DNA of 64,000 nt from Pseudeuparius sepicola (GCA_963920635.1 OY987305.1:22654876-22718875); one strand, 5' to 3'; positions 24,859 to 35,954 are shown, numbered from the stretch's first letter. A program made the numbers and translations. Notes: generated by a model not told the origin, from the letters alone.

Positions 24859-24876
24859 TGGTGACCCCGACGTGAT
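24859..24876 (+). other. Primer-binding site complementary to tRNA-Trp
   Basis: TGGTGACCCCGACGTGAT is the exact 18-nt complement of the 3' end of eukaryotic tRNA-Trp (ATCACGTCGGGGTCA plus CCA). This is from memory of the tRNA. It directly follows the 5' LTR and precedes the gag-like frame. Confidence 0.85.
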
Positions 24877-24879
24877 ACC

Positions 24880-25300
24880 ATGCCTTACATCAACGAGCAG
24901 CAGCAGCAGTCAGGGCCGCCGCTGCCTCAGGACCACCAAGTGAAAGTGTCGTTTTCATCCGAAATGACACAGCAGCCAGTTACTAATGTGGAGGCTACAG
25001 CCAGTACCGTCTGTAAGCTGGCCAAACTTGTAAATGAATCATTACAAGAGGTTCTGGACGTGATTCGCTCTCCACCAGTGACAGGGAAGTACGATCACCT
25101 TAAAATGCAAATCCATAGCCGTCTTTCTGAATTCGCAGACCAACAGCTGCATAAACTGCTTACGCGACTTGAGTTATGAGACAAGAAACCGTCGCAACTG
25201 TTGCGGAAGATGCGGGTCCCGGCAGGAGATCGCGCTCCTGGATATGTTCTGCGGTTAAATGGTTGGACTTGCTGCCGCTCAGTGTGCCGGAAGCCCCTCG
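24880..25300 (+). pseudogene. Gypsy gag-like fragment
   Basis: Starts with ATG at 24880, 3 bases after the primer-binding site. It reads a Gln-rich start and then a capsid-like segment (YDHLKMQIHSRLSEFADQQL, residues ~65-85), as in insect Gypsy gag proteins. The first frame stops at 25179. The expected continuation (RKMRVPAGDRAPGYVLRLNG) is in another frame at 25201-25265. No zinc knuckle is visible. Later frames to 25870 probably cover the end of gag and the protease, but I cannot assign them. Confidence 0.65.
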
Positions 25301-25895
25301 GTCTTGGCGACAAGATTTCATCAACTTGGACGCGCTACTCCACCGCGGCCACCATAGGCCGTTTCAGCAAGCCACAGTTCCGATCTAGCGCCGCTCACTG
25401 CCGAACTGGCTGCCATGCGAGCTTCCATGGCCGAATTGGGTCACTCCATCGCAGCGTACTCGATGCTCTTATGTCATCGTCATCATTTCCTGTCAGTGCT
25501 GGGGGCCATCATCGCCATGGCCGTAGTCAGAGCCGCAGATCCTCCCGTTCACCAGTATCCCCTAGTCTCAATGGCGTATGCATCTACCATCAGCGTTGGG
25601 GAGCAGCCGCGCGGCGTTGCCTGTTGCCGTGCACTTTCAGTTCCAATACACAGCCACCCGCTGGTTCAAAAAGTTAGCACTGCTGTCGTCTGCAGAGGTG
25701 GGCAACGATGGTGAGATGCTTTGTGAGAACCGCCTACATGTCTACGATCGGAAGACCGGCATGAAACTTCTGGAGGACTCCGGTTTCATGGTTACTAATT
25801 CAACGGCTAAAACAATACGCAGCAAATACATCGTCGATCACCAACTACGGACAACGTTTTCTCACCCTTAACCTGGCGCTCAGAAGAGATTTCGA

Positions 25896-26750
25896 TTGGT
25901 CTCTCATCGTAGCCGACGTTCCAACAGCTTGACTAGGCGCCAATTTTTTGGCCCACTCTGGTCTCCTGATCGACATCAAGGGCCGTCGTCTTTTAAATCC
26001 ACTGACGTTACTCTCTGCGCAAGGAGAGATCGGCAAAGCTGCCATTCACAGTGTGTCCCTGATCGAGCACCGGCCAAGGTTGAATTTAATACGTTGCTTA
26101 AGCGCGGCGTCATTCAGCCGTCTTTCAGCCCCTGGGCTAGTGCTTTGTACCTAGTGGAGAAGAAGAACGAGGGCTGGAGTGCTACAGGTGACTATCGCCA
26201 ACTGAATGCTTGCACTCTGCCGGATCATTATCCACTGCCACTTGTCGAAGATCTTCTGCAGAACTGCCACGGTAACGAGGTTTCTTCCATTGTTGACTTA
26301 GAGCGAGCTTATTATCAGATACCCATGGCAGCGGAAGTTGCGAAACTCGTCCCAGACTTTTCAGAGATACGTCGACTCTTTACTACGTGACCTACTGTTT
26401 GTGCTCTGACGACATGCTGGTGGCTTCTGGCTCTCAAGAGGAACACATTCGTCACCTGCGCGAGCTTTTCCAAACATAACATAACATAAGCTCATCTCTG
26501 GAACAGTTAGAAGATGGTGAACTGAAGCCAATTGGATTCTCTAGTGACACAGAATGCCGCTACAGCACCTACTATAGAGAATTGCTCGCAATTTTTGCTG
26601 CAAGCAAGTTTTTCTGTAGGATCCTGGAAGGTCGTTCGTTCATAGTTCGCACTTACCACCGTCCGCTCATCTATGCTGCCCGGCAATGGTCCGACAAGGC
26701 ATCGCCTAGACAGCAACGGCAACTGGACTACATCTTTCAGTTTCAGTAAC
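25896..26750 (+). pseudogene. Gypsy pol: reverse transcriptase and RNase H fragments
   Basis: The 26040-26340 region carries the RT fingers: FNTLLKRGVIQPSFSPWAS, then LVEKKN, GDYRQLNACTLPDHYPLP, and SIVDLERAYYQIPMA (first catalytic Asp). The palm stretch after it is deleted. The catalytic box survives as CSDDMLVASGSQEEHIRHL in another frame at about 26400-26460 (usual form YIDD or YVDD). RNase H follows near 26520-26740: PIGFSSDT, YSTYYRELLAIF, and WSDKASPRQQRQLDYI. Several frameshifts and an (ATAAC)n tract at 26475-26490 separate the pieces. Confidence 0.85.
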
Positions 26751-26839
26751 TTTCGAATACCTAAAAGGCATCAATAATGTTGTAGATGGACCCTTAAACT
26801 ATCGCCGCTGCCCAACGTTTAGACCAACGGCTTCCTCAA

Positions 26840-27780
26840 CCTGCAGAATATAACCGTGGACGATTGCAAGCGGGCCTGTGACATCTCTTCCGGACGTGTT
26901 CGACCTTACATGCCTGTTTCACTCCGTCGACAGGCCTTCGACATTGTGCATAGCCTGTCACATCGCAGCGGAAGAACTACAGCACGTCAGCTCGCCGAGA
27001 AGTTTGTTTGGCCTGGAATAAAGAAAGACGCTCTTCAGTGGTGCTCTTCATCGCCACAATCGTGCGGCCATTGACAGCTTTCGGGTGCCTGACAACCGAT
27101 TTGACCACGTGCACATAGACCTCATCCAGCTTCCGGAAGTTAACGGTTTCAAATTCTGCCTCACTGTTATAACCAGGTTCTCCAAATGGCCCGTAGCAGT
27201 TCCACTGAAGAACATTCAAGCCAGCACTGTTCTCACAGCCTTTTTCAACCATTGGATAGCAAACTTTGGCACACCGCTAACCCTCACCTTAGTTCAAGGT
27301 GCACAGTTTGAATCTGCGCTCTTCTTATCACTCTCACGTCTTGTTGACAGAAGAAAATCAGAACTACACCCTACCATCCTCACGCCAACGGACTCATTGA
27401 ACGTTTCCATAGAACGTTAAAAACTGCGCTAATGTGTCACGCCGTGACCAGAATGCTTACTTACTCCTTCTCGGTCTGCGCACCTGCTTCAAAGAAGATC
27501 TCCAGGCTTCGCCCGCTGAAACGATTTTTGGTAGAGCAATCCAAATCTCCGGCGAATTTTTCGCCGTTGAGAACACCTCGGCCGACCTAGACGACTTCCT
27601 AAACAAGTCTCGCCAGCTCATATTCACTCCATCAAGCCGGTGCCCACTTCCAACCACTCCAATTGTAAACCATTTATCTTCAAAGACCTTCACTTGTGCA
27701 CGAATGTATTCAGGCGTGTTGATGCCATCCGAAAACCCTAAGAGCCTCCACATACAGGACCGCACGAGGTAGTAAGAAGA
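26840..27780 (+). pseudogene. Gypsy pol: integrase fragment
   Basis: An HHCC-like start (IVHSLSHRSGRTTARQLAEK, then FVWPGIKKD) is followed by the catalytic core. The first Asp lies in FDHVHIDLIQLPE near 27105. KWPVAVPLKN precedes the region of the second Asp, where the family's SDxGAQFES reads LVQGAQFES, so the catalytic Asp is replaced by Val. The Glu motif GLIERFHRTLK is present near 27390, but only in a shifted frame. A C-terminal PAETIFGRAI segment at about 27505 is typical of Gypsy integrases. Non-functional. Confidence 0.85.
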
Positions 27781-27990
27781 CTCAACGATGAGGTCTACAT
27801 CATCAAGATCAATGAGGTTGAGAAGTCTGTTTCCACTGATAGTCTCAAACCAGCCTACATTGAAGCCACTGACTCCACTCGAGTCCTCAGTTCTTCAAAG
27901 GTGGATTCCGATCGTGCTTCGACGTGACCGGTTTCAGCTGCCAGTTTTGTACCTACGTCCAGATAAGAAGAAGAAATAAAGATTCACGAA

Positions 27991-28140
27991 TGTGACGATC
28001 CCGCGATTCCCAGTAACGCATGGAGAGGCTTGGCATGTGACAGGGGCTGACCTACGGGTGTAACAATCCCGCGATCTCCAGTTGGGCAGGGATGGATCTA
28101 GCCGGTGGCAAAGGCTGATCCTCGAGTGTAACGATCCTAG
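27991..28140 (+). repeat. 3' LTR fragment made of 68-bp tandem units
   Basis: Units start at 27991, 28059 and 28127, exactly 68 bp apart. Each begins TGTRACRATCC and contains CCAGT..GCA. The third unit is cut at 28140. The 5' LTR has the same unit plus a partial one. A purine-rich tract (AAGAAGAAGAAATAAAG) precedes the first unit. Confidence 0.8.
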
Positions 28141-28959
28141 TTGACCCGTGTGGGTAGCGAGTTAGAATGCTCCTACCGTAGCTCCGCGAGTCGTAAAAGG
28201 CGACCAAGGGCCATCACTCCCACGTTACGGGAGAAACCCATGGATATGGAGAATTATAGAGAATTTGTCATAGGATCGCTGCCCGGAGATCGTCAAGGCA
28301 TGTCTGGAGCAGATGCTGGGCATGACAGCGAGCGGGACGTCGGTGACAGGGCGCTGATGAGGCGGGCCCCTGTCGCACAAAAAGCTACAGCCCAACAACA
28401 ACAATAACAACACCAATACAAACATCAACAACAGGGGAGCCAAACAAGAACTCTGGTTCCACCGACCGAAGGTGCTGCGCGGGAATTTCAGCCAGCAGTT
28501 AACTCAGGCGGGATTACAATGACGACGCACGAAATGAACTGGATCCATGAATGAATCGATTATGCGTATTTCTTACAGGATGACAAAACAGATGATCGGC
28601 TACCGACAACAACTGCATGCCGAGTTGTGCAGAGAGTTTCCATACATACAGGTGTCTGAATAAAGAGTGTCAGAACAGTATCGAACTATTCTAAGAAATA
28701 ACCGAATCCCAGAAACGCGACTTAACGCTATCAAAAGGGAAGTTGAGCTAGAGATGCATGGCGAACACATTGACATAGACAACAACAACGGGGAAATTCA
28801 AGAGCCTGGACAACAACCAAAAGCCGAAACGGCAGAACAAACAACTGAGAATCGGGAATCGAATAACGAAGAACACTTTAAAAGCTTATAAACGCAGATT
28901 CGAAAGGCAGTGTTACGATACGAAGGCACAGACCCACTGAGCAGACCACCACTATCAAG

Positions 28960-30450
28960 ATTGAATCGTGCAAGATCAGAACCACGGGATGGGATGGGGA
29001 TGGGATGGGAAATGGGAGATGCGACTACATCGGAAGATCGAGAGTCTCCGTAAAGACATAGGACAAGCAACGGAATATATCAAAGGGGTTCAGGCAATAA
29101 TGAGCCGCACCCAAATGCATTCTCAGCATGACTCCGCGAACATCACTGCTCAACAATGTCTTGATACATTAAAACAAAAACTTCCTATTTTCGCAGAGCG
29201 TCTGAGGAGATACAAGGCTAGTAACAACAGGAAACGAAGCAACAAACTCTTTGAACTATCAGAAAAAGCTTTCTATCATTCTTTGAATTCTAGCGCCGAT
29301 GCCAAAATACGAGTGACCCTAGCAGAGAACAGGTTGACGGGTTTCTGGAGAAATCAACTTGCCACACCAGGTCCATGCAAAGTCAGTGCATGCTGGATCA
29401 GTGAAGAACGCGAGATAGGCCGGAACTATAGCCAGATGCAACATGAGCAATTCACAACCGATGAGGTCTCTAATGCCATCAAGAATTCCCAAAACTGGAA
29501 GGCACCAGGTCCAGATCATCTCCAAAATTAATGGATTAAGAAGCTGTGGTGCACGCATGAACAACTAACTACCTTAATTAGTGAAGTCTTGCCCGCTATT
29601 CTGAAAATGCCATTGTTTCTTACACAGGGTGCAACATACCTGTTACCAAAAGACCAGCGGAATACAGATAACCCTGCCAAGTACCGCCCAATAACCTGCC
29701 TGCCTACGCTGTACAAAATAATCACATCTTACCTTACGCAGCGAATATATATATATGCTCACTGCGAGCGGAACAACATCGTGGAAATGCAGCAGAACGG
29801 CTGCGCGAAGGGCGCAGTGCGGGGTGCAAAGAGCAACTCATCATAGACTCTGTCATCTGCAACGATGCTCATTCCAAGCAACGAAACCTCTACATGGCTT
29901 ATGTGAACTACAAAAAAGCATTTGATTCCGTACCTCACGAGTGGCTCACAGGTATCTTAAAGCTGTATAAAATAGATCATTTTAGAACACGTTTTGACAA
30001 CCTAGCGCACTAAGATACAACTCAGAACCGCAAGCAGTAACGTCGAGACCGACACAATCAACATCCTAAGAGGGATTTTCCAAACAGATCCCCTATCACT
30101 AGGAAATACCGCTTCGCTGTCAAAAGCAACAACGCAGAATCGATCAAGTTGAATCACCTGCTATATATGGATGACTTAAAACTGATGGCCGCAACCAAGA
30201 ACCAACTAACGCAAATGCTTAAAATTGTAGAGGAGTTCTCATATCGGAATGCAGTTTGGACTGGACAAGTGCCGCACCCCCTTAACATCGTCGGGGGAAC
30301 AAGGCGTACCCGAGATGCAGGACGGCCAGGAGATCGAAGCAATGAGCATGGGAGATACATACAAGTATCTCCAGATGAAACAGGCTCAAAGGATAGACCA
30401 TCTAACAATGAAGACCGATTGAACGAATGAATTCATCAAGAGAGTAAGAC
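28960..30450 (+). pseudogene. RLE-type retrotransposon reverse transcriptase, broken
   Basis: In order: a conserved pre-RT segment (FWRNQLATPG at ~29340, ISEEREIGRNY, FTTDEVSNAIKNSQNWKAPG at ~29450), then YLLPKDQRNTDNPAKYRPIT at ~29640. Next comes AYVNYKKAFDSVPHEWL at ~29900, where the catalytic Asp of the YVDYKKAFD motif has become Asn (AAC at 29906-29908). The second catalytic box YMDDLKLMA lies at ~30165. About 20 residues are missing between GIFQTDPLS (~30080) and the following KYRFAVKSN. A GGGATGG minisatellite interrupts the frame at 28985-29015. Confidence 0.85.
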
Positions 30451-30642
30451 AAGTAGTGCGAACTAATCTTGACAGCAGGAATTTGTTTACTCAGTTATTC
30501 GTTCGGAATAGTGAATTGAACCGACACGGACACCAACAACCTGCAGCGAAAAGTTAGGACCCTACTGACAAAAGCTTATAAACATCATCCCCGTAGCGCC
30601 GTAGAAAGAACAACTCTTCCACGTTAACTAGGAAGAAGAAGA

Positions 30643-31620
30643 TTGGGAAACATCAACAAGCAACTGGACCAACAAGTATTAAATCTGCGTAATTATTTCC
30701 ACAGGCAGGCCAACAGCTCCACACTACATGAAGCTATATGGGGAGTAGAAGTCTCAACACCGCTACGTCTGAGGGAACACGTGCATCAAAATCACCACCG
30801 AACCGACAATGATAAACTACAGATGGGGTTGGAGAAGCCGCTGCATGGGAGGCATCCTAATGAGGTTAACAAGTTAGCGTCGAACTATTGGCTGACCTCG
30901 GGACGAATGTTCCGCGAGACCGAAGGCCTCTTACTGGCCATACAAGATCAGGTTATACCAACTCGCAACTACCTAAAATTCATTGTAGGAGATGCATCGG
31001 TTGTGGATGACAGATGCAGATTCGGGTGCCAAACTTCAGAAACAATCCACCACATAACAGGAGGATGTCAGATGTTCGCATCAACGGTATATAAGGAACG
31101 ACATGATTCGGTTGCCAAGATCTTGCACCAGGAACTGGCGGAAAAACTGCTGCTTGTGCAGGCCGAGAGGGTAACATATTACAGCTATACACCGGAGCCT
31201 GCTCTTAAAAACAACAACTACAAGATGTACTGGGATCGTAGAGTTCTGACAAATCAACGAGTTGCCCATAACAGACCGGACCTTATAATAGTTGATAAAA
31301 CTTCTAAGAAGACAACTCTGATTGATCTGGCCATCCAAAACAACAACAGCAACCTGCGTGTGAAGCGGTAAAGCGAGAAGATCGCGAAGTGCAGAGACTT
31401 ATAAGAACGAATTAGAAGGCAATGGGAAATTGAGAACGTTCAGACGGTTCCAATCGTCGTGTCAAGAACTGGTGTTATACCAAAAACTTTGCTGAGAAAC
31501 ATCAAAGAGCTGGTTCTAACTGATAATCTTTATAGGCCCATGCAGAAAGGGCGACAGCCCGAACCATCAGGAAATTACAGGGGGATGCCATCACTAGCAT
31601 CCGTATTCTATCGCAGCACA
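30643..31620 (+). pseudogene. RLE-type retrotransposon C-terminus: zinc knuckle and restriction-like endonuclease
   Basis: The longest open frame here (242 codons). At about 31010-31065 it carries CRFGCQTSETIHHITGGC, the CCHC knuckle of R2/R4-type proteins. NRPDLIIVDK and then TTLIDLAIQNN at about 31270-31345 are the PD..D endonuclease core. A stop at 31369-31371 is followed by the usual family tail in another frame (SRTGVIPKTLLRNIKELVL, 31459-31515). The endonuclease segment itself looks better preserved than the RT. The element's RT is dead, so no activity is expected. Confidence 0.85.
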
Positions 31621-31714
31621 GTTTTTGCTTTAATGTATCAAGACATTGTTGAGCAGTGATGTTCGCGGAGTCATGCTGAGAATGCATTTGGGTGCAGCTC
31701 ATTATTTCCTGCAC
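31621..31714 (-). repeat. Inverted 94-bp copy of the same retrotransposon's pre-RT region
   Basis: The reverse complement of 31621-31714 matches 29090-29185 almost base for base. Both encode TQMHSQHDSANITAQQCLDT. It is attached directly to the 3' end of the retrotransposon C-terminal coding region. Confidence 0.9.
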
Positions 31715-31735
31715 CGCTCTCTTCCGAGTACCCTT

Positions 31736-31782
31736 CCATGTAATTTCTGAGGAAGGACTGTCCTTCCTCAGAAATTACATGG
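31736..31782. repeat. Perfect 22-bp-arm palindrome
   Basis: The arms at 31736-31757 and 31761-31782 are exact inverse copies (CCATGTAATTTCTGAGGAAG plus GA) separated by CTG. It lies between rearranged retrotransposon fragments and would form a stable hairpin. Confidence 0.9.
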
Positions 31783-31992
31783 CCCAGATATCGGACTTCC
31801 TTCTTGAAGAAACAACATTTATTTACACTCAGTATTAGGTTAGCTTCTATTAACTACTAAAATACCTCTTGGAGGTTCTTCTCAAGATAACATCATCAAT
31901 ATACTAGGCAAGTCTTACATGTCATTCCCCTTAGTACAGACTCCATGAGCCTTTCAAAGGTCCGCTGGTCAAAATCCGGACGGCCCAAGAGT

Positions 31993-32045
31993 TGAATCGT
32001 GCAAGACCAGAACCACGAGTGCCTCAATGGGAGATACGGGGTACA
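31993..32045 (+). repeat. Short direct copy of the retrotransposon 5' coding region
   Basis: TTGAATCGTGCAAGACCAGA and the following bases match 28957-28985 and then 29010-29020 of the element. The GGGATGG minisatellite of the upstream copy is absent, so this copy shows the sequence before that expansion. Confidence 0.75.
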
Positions 32046-32049
32046 CGGG

Positions 32050-32390
32050 AAAAACAGGCCAAGTCAACTTTTGTAGGAAATTATATGGTAAATTATGTGC
32101 TCTTTCAAACCAGCGTAATAGTCAGGGGAAAACACGCTAAGTCACAATATACGTGTTACTTTAAAATGCCCATATACGAGAAGAATAGGCTCAGTCAGCG
32201 AAGAACAGGGTTCAACAAGCTAAGATCCTCCAGACGAGATTTACACATTTTTTATGACTCTTGCGGGAGTCAAAACAAAAACTATACATTTTTCCGCTTT
32301 CTACACCACGTTGTATATGAACAAAAACGTTTGGATTATGTTCAGGTCACCTTACCTATAAAGGGTAATTTCTACAGGAAAAAAAAAAAA
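32050..32390 (+). pseudogene. Fragment of a DUF7869-like protein, subfamily A
   Basis: The open frame reads HIFYDSCGSQNKNYTFFRFL, then HHVVYEQKRLDYVQVTLPIKG at about 32245-32370. The spacing D-S-C-G-x-Q-N-K-N followed ~35 residues later by a PIxG motif is what I recall for the DUF7869 region. That region occurs in multicopy, transposon-like gene families in arthropods and cnidarians. The usual GHSYxxxD motif reads GNFY here and the frame then runs into poly-A, so the end is lost. The upstream segment (TCYFKMPIYEKNRLSQR) also fits. Function is unknown to me. The family assignment rests on memory of the motif pattern. Confidence 0.55.
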
Positions 32391-32394
32391 TGGG

Positions 32395-33835
32395 CATCCT
32401 CAATCATAAAGCTAGATTCAAAACTCCAATATTTTGTGTAGGTTATATTGAAATTTTTTTCATTATCTGTTTTAAACTGTTTTACCTAGAAAATTTGCCA
32501 AACTTTTGCCTGGGCGCAATTTTTGACCATGAAAATTATATTTCGACTTTTTTTAAAATTGTGAATCGACAAACACTAGCGACGACCCTGGTAGGTATAG
32601 GTATTATAAAAAAAGTCCGTGTACGTACTTACTTATCTTAAATTCAGTTCCATAATTATACTATATTTAATACTGCAGCACATTGATTACGCTCTATTAT
32701 GGACAATTTTCCCCTGTGTTTTAACATAATATGGATCTACCTAAAATGCATATATTAAAACAAACATGTAAAAATAATCCTAAGGTATTATTTGTTTGTA
32801 TTAATAAATAATCGATAACTAGCGCATAGTTATATTCTGATTGTACCTAACTAATAGATTATTTCCTTTTCGTATGTTAAGTGCATTTCCTAAAAAACTC
32901 GGGAGATCTTAATTATGATATTTAAAGCTACTCGACTATTTTTGTTGTTGCAAATTGATATGCTAGCAAGATTCGTGTTCGTATTTTTCTGTCCCAATGG
33001 ACGTACATTTTTCATTAAGACCATACTGGATAAGCCTTATTAAACCGTGCTTCTTTTATATTTCCTTTCTCTATCCTGACTTCAGACTTCTTTCAAAAAT
33101 ACAAAGTAAAATTAGTCGACAATGGAAGGCAAACGTGGATAGTTCCCTACCGTGACAGTCTTCAACAGAGTGAACAAAAACGGTTCCACATAATAGCTTC
33201 ACTTTAGCTTGTTTTAGTTTAGATTACAGAAGGTGTCACGCGTTTTATTGCAGTTATTACCGATAAATCTGAATATACAGGAATCTTAAAAAACATCAGG
33301 ACATAATATCAGTTGTATTTTGGTTGATGATAACCAACGATATAAAGGAATAGATGACTCAATCTAATACAAATAAATCGGTTTCATTTTGCTTCTACAT
33401 TAGCGGGTTGGGGGGAAGAGGACGAGGTCATTTGTTTACATTGGCATTTCTTAAATTCAGTCTTTCCTATTTTGTAATGCATAATAAATAGTTTTTTGAT
33501 AGACTTGTATATCGTATAATATATGCTATGAGATACTTATAAATAATCTAAATCGTATAAAAAAACTGCAAAACTTGAATGTGCCAACAATAACATTTTT
33601 TCAATATCATGGAACAAAACAAGTTGCCTTTGGTAACGTATCTATATATCGTTGATGATAACCATTATTTATAGGTAAAGGCCTTTCTTTAAAAAATCAG
33701 TATGGATACCTGCAGATGTCATACGGTACATTAGAAGTGAGTTTTATCACAGAGTGGCGTTTAGTCAAGATGTAAATAGTGCACATTTCACATTTATTTT
33801 AAAATTTCATTAACCTGTATGACTTGGATATGTAT
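32395..33835. other. No gene seen
   Basis: AT-rich, with short frames only. Nothing supported. Confidence 0.4.
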
Positions 33836-33838
33836 ATA

Positions 33839-35273
33839 CAAGGTGTCCCAATAAGGACTAACGTCGCCGATATCTCCGGAACAAAAAGAGATATTTTAAT
33901 TTTGCAAACGCGGTTCGCGAGGACGTGAAGAAGGCTTTATTGGCAAGTGCTAAACATTCATTTTGATATTGGCGTATAGATGGCGCTGCTTTGCAAAGAA
34001 ATTTTTCGATCCTAGGAACGTTGAAGCGCAGCTCATTTGAAAGACTGGGTAATTTGGAAAAACTTTTGTTCTATGGATGATGACAAACTTTTGTTCTATG
34101 GACTATTTTCCTGCTGTTACTGATTTCTGAGATAACCGCTCTACAATGTCATTTACAAAAAATGAGCTAACTTGCTTAAAATTAACTTTAGAGGAAAAAG
34201 TTATTATAAATATTTTTGTACTTCACTAGGACGAAGAAAACTGCGGTACGTGTCAAATGATTACACATCCGGTTTGACCGGAAGTACCGGAAGTGTCTCA
34301 TTTTTCAGTTTAAAACGACCATACTGTATAATTTAGCCCTCAAAACCGAAAAAAGATAATTTCCAGTGTCATATAATAACAATAACACCATGTATATACA
34401 TACATATAGACAACAACAATTTGGCTGAATTTATTTTTATTAACCGAAGGTGGCTCTGTCCATTGTTTCAATACGATATTTAGCTTCGAACGCCCAGGTA
34501 ATTCTCTATCGTTGTCAATTTGTTTCTTGCCTAATTAGTTTATTTTTGTAATAATGGTTAAATAAGGATAAATTAAATATGTTATTAATTTATGGAGAAT
34601 GCGGTAAAAACAGTGCTGTAGCCGCTCGTATTTAGGAGGCATGGAAATAATTTTGAAAATTTTTATTGTAAATATACATGTTTAATTCCTATAATGTCAC
34701 CTTCGGTTAATAAAAATAAATTCAGCCATATTTTTGTTGCCTACAGGTACCAACAATTTGTTACTGTTATTAGGTGTATTTTTTCCAATTTCAAGGGAAA
34801 ATTGTACAGTATGTTCATTTTGAACTGAAAAATGGGTCACTTGCGGTACTTCCGGTCAAACCGGATGTGTAATAATTTGACTCGTGCCGCTATTTTCTTC
34901 GTCCTAGTGCACTCACTATAAAGATATTTTTAATAGCTTTTTTCTCTAAAGTTAATTTTAAGCGAGTTAGCTCATTTTTTGTAAATGACATTTTAGAGCG
35001 GTTACCTCAGAAACTAGTAACAATAGGAAAATCGTCCATAGAACAAAAGTTCCTCCAAATTACCCAATCTTTCAGATGCGTTACGTTTCAACGTTCCTAG
35101 GATCGAAAAGTTTCTTTGCACCGCAGCGCCATCTATACGCTAATGTCCAAATGAAAGTTTAGCACTTGCGAATAAAGCCCTCGTCACGTCTTAGCGAACG
35201 GCGTTTGCAGAATTAAAATATCTCTTTTTGTTCCGGAGATATCGGCGACGGGAGTCCTTATTGGGACACCCTG
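33839..35273. mobile_element. 1.4-kb foldback element with ~600-bp arms
   Basis: Ends CAAGGTGTCCCAATAAGGAC and the inverse of CAGGGTGTCCCAATAAGGAC, flanked by TATA/TA on both sides. The left arm (33839-~34456) and right arm (~34697-35273) are inverse copies throughout, diverged by roughly a tenth by eye, around a ~240-bp spacer. Within each arm there is also a local inverted pair (CCGGTTTGACCGGAAGTACC near 34270). Non-coding. TA targets and CAGGGTGTCCC ends suggest a Tc1/mariner-type foldback MITE. Confidence 0.85.
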
Positions 35274-35275
35274 TA

Positions 35276-35828
35276 TATTAAATAAAATATATTTAATTTA
35301 TATTAGGTAAATTTATTTTACTTGTATTTTTGTGTCTCCTGATAAATACATGATGATCGATGCAATAACAAAAAATGTCTGTTTTAACCAAGAACATATC
35401 ACATGCAAATTCTAAATGATGCGAGATTTCTGAAATATTACTGACATTTTTTCGTTAATATTTTATTTTGATAATTAATAATTGTAGTGAGGAATAAAAA
35501 GTTCCGAGTAGAGTTGCTTTTCTCAACTCTAAAAACTTTTGTAATTAACTTGTTTAGATCTCGAAAATAAGTGTACTAATATTTCTGAACGTCTCTGGCA
35601 CATGAAAAGAGATATTTAAATTTTGTTTTTCAGTTTGAAGTGATGCAGAAACTACTACTAAGATTGAAATTATTTTTTAGGCATATAAAAAACCACTGCC
35701 AATAGAATCACTACTTCCACACCAATTAGGTATTTTGAAAAGTAAACATTTTAGACAAATCCTAAAGCAATATAATATTAGAAACTGGATATTTTATTCT
35801 TATTTTTATATTATATTAAACAAACGTA
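35276..35828. other. No gene seen
   Basis: AT-rich spacer between two foldback elements, with no supported feature. Confidence 0.4.
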
Positions 35829-35829
35829 C

Positions 35830-35954
35830 AGTCCGACACACGAGAGAAGTCCAATGAAAAACTCAGTCTAATCGCCCATGCCCATACATTAATAACATAC
35901 GGATGATGCCGCTTAGACTGAGTTTTTCATTGGACTTCTTTCGTTTGTCGGACT
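35830..35954. mobile_element. Small foldback MITE, 125 bp
   Basis: The left end AGTCCGACACACGAGAGAAG and the following CCAATGAAAAACTCAGTCTA are mirrored at the right by the inverse with three or four mismatches. Short loop of about 40 bp. Confidence 0.85.

Larger units (their letters stand above)
24631..28140 (+). mobile_element. Gypsy (Ty3-type) LTR retrotransposon, degenerate
   Basis: Order: 5' LTR, tRNA-Trp primer site, gag-like frame, protease region (not resolved), RT, RNase H, integrase, purine-rich tract near 27965-27977, then a 3' LTR cut short at 28140. The coding part is about 3.1 kb and has internal deletions, notably between the RT fingers and the catalytic box and in the RT/RNase H connection. 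The next element starts immediately after 28140, suggesting truncation by, or target-site choice of, the non-LTR element. Confidence 0.85.
28141..31625 (+). mobile_element. RLE-type non-LTR retrotransposon (R2/R4/Dong/NeSL-like), degenerate
   Basis: A single-ORF type element: an N-terminal low-complexity region (28141-28960), RT (about 29100-30450), then a C-terminal zinc knuckle and restriction-like endonuclease (30640-31520). The 5' part includes AAAAGGCGACCAAGGG at about 28195, reminiscent of the 5' ends of R4/Dong-like elements (weak recollection). Many stops and frameshifts. The 3' end runs into rearranged pieces of the same element at 31621-31714 and 31993-32040. Confidence 0.8.

Noticed and set aside
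25201..25871. Long overlapping frames in the Gypsy gag/protease region
   Set aside because: Most are shadows of the degenerate gag-pol. Only the part continuing the gag frame is supported.
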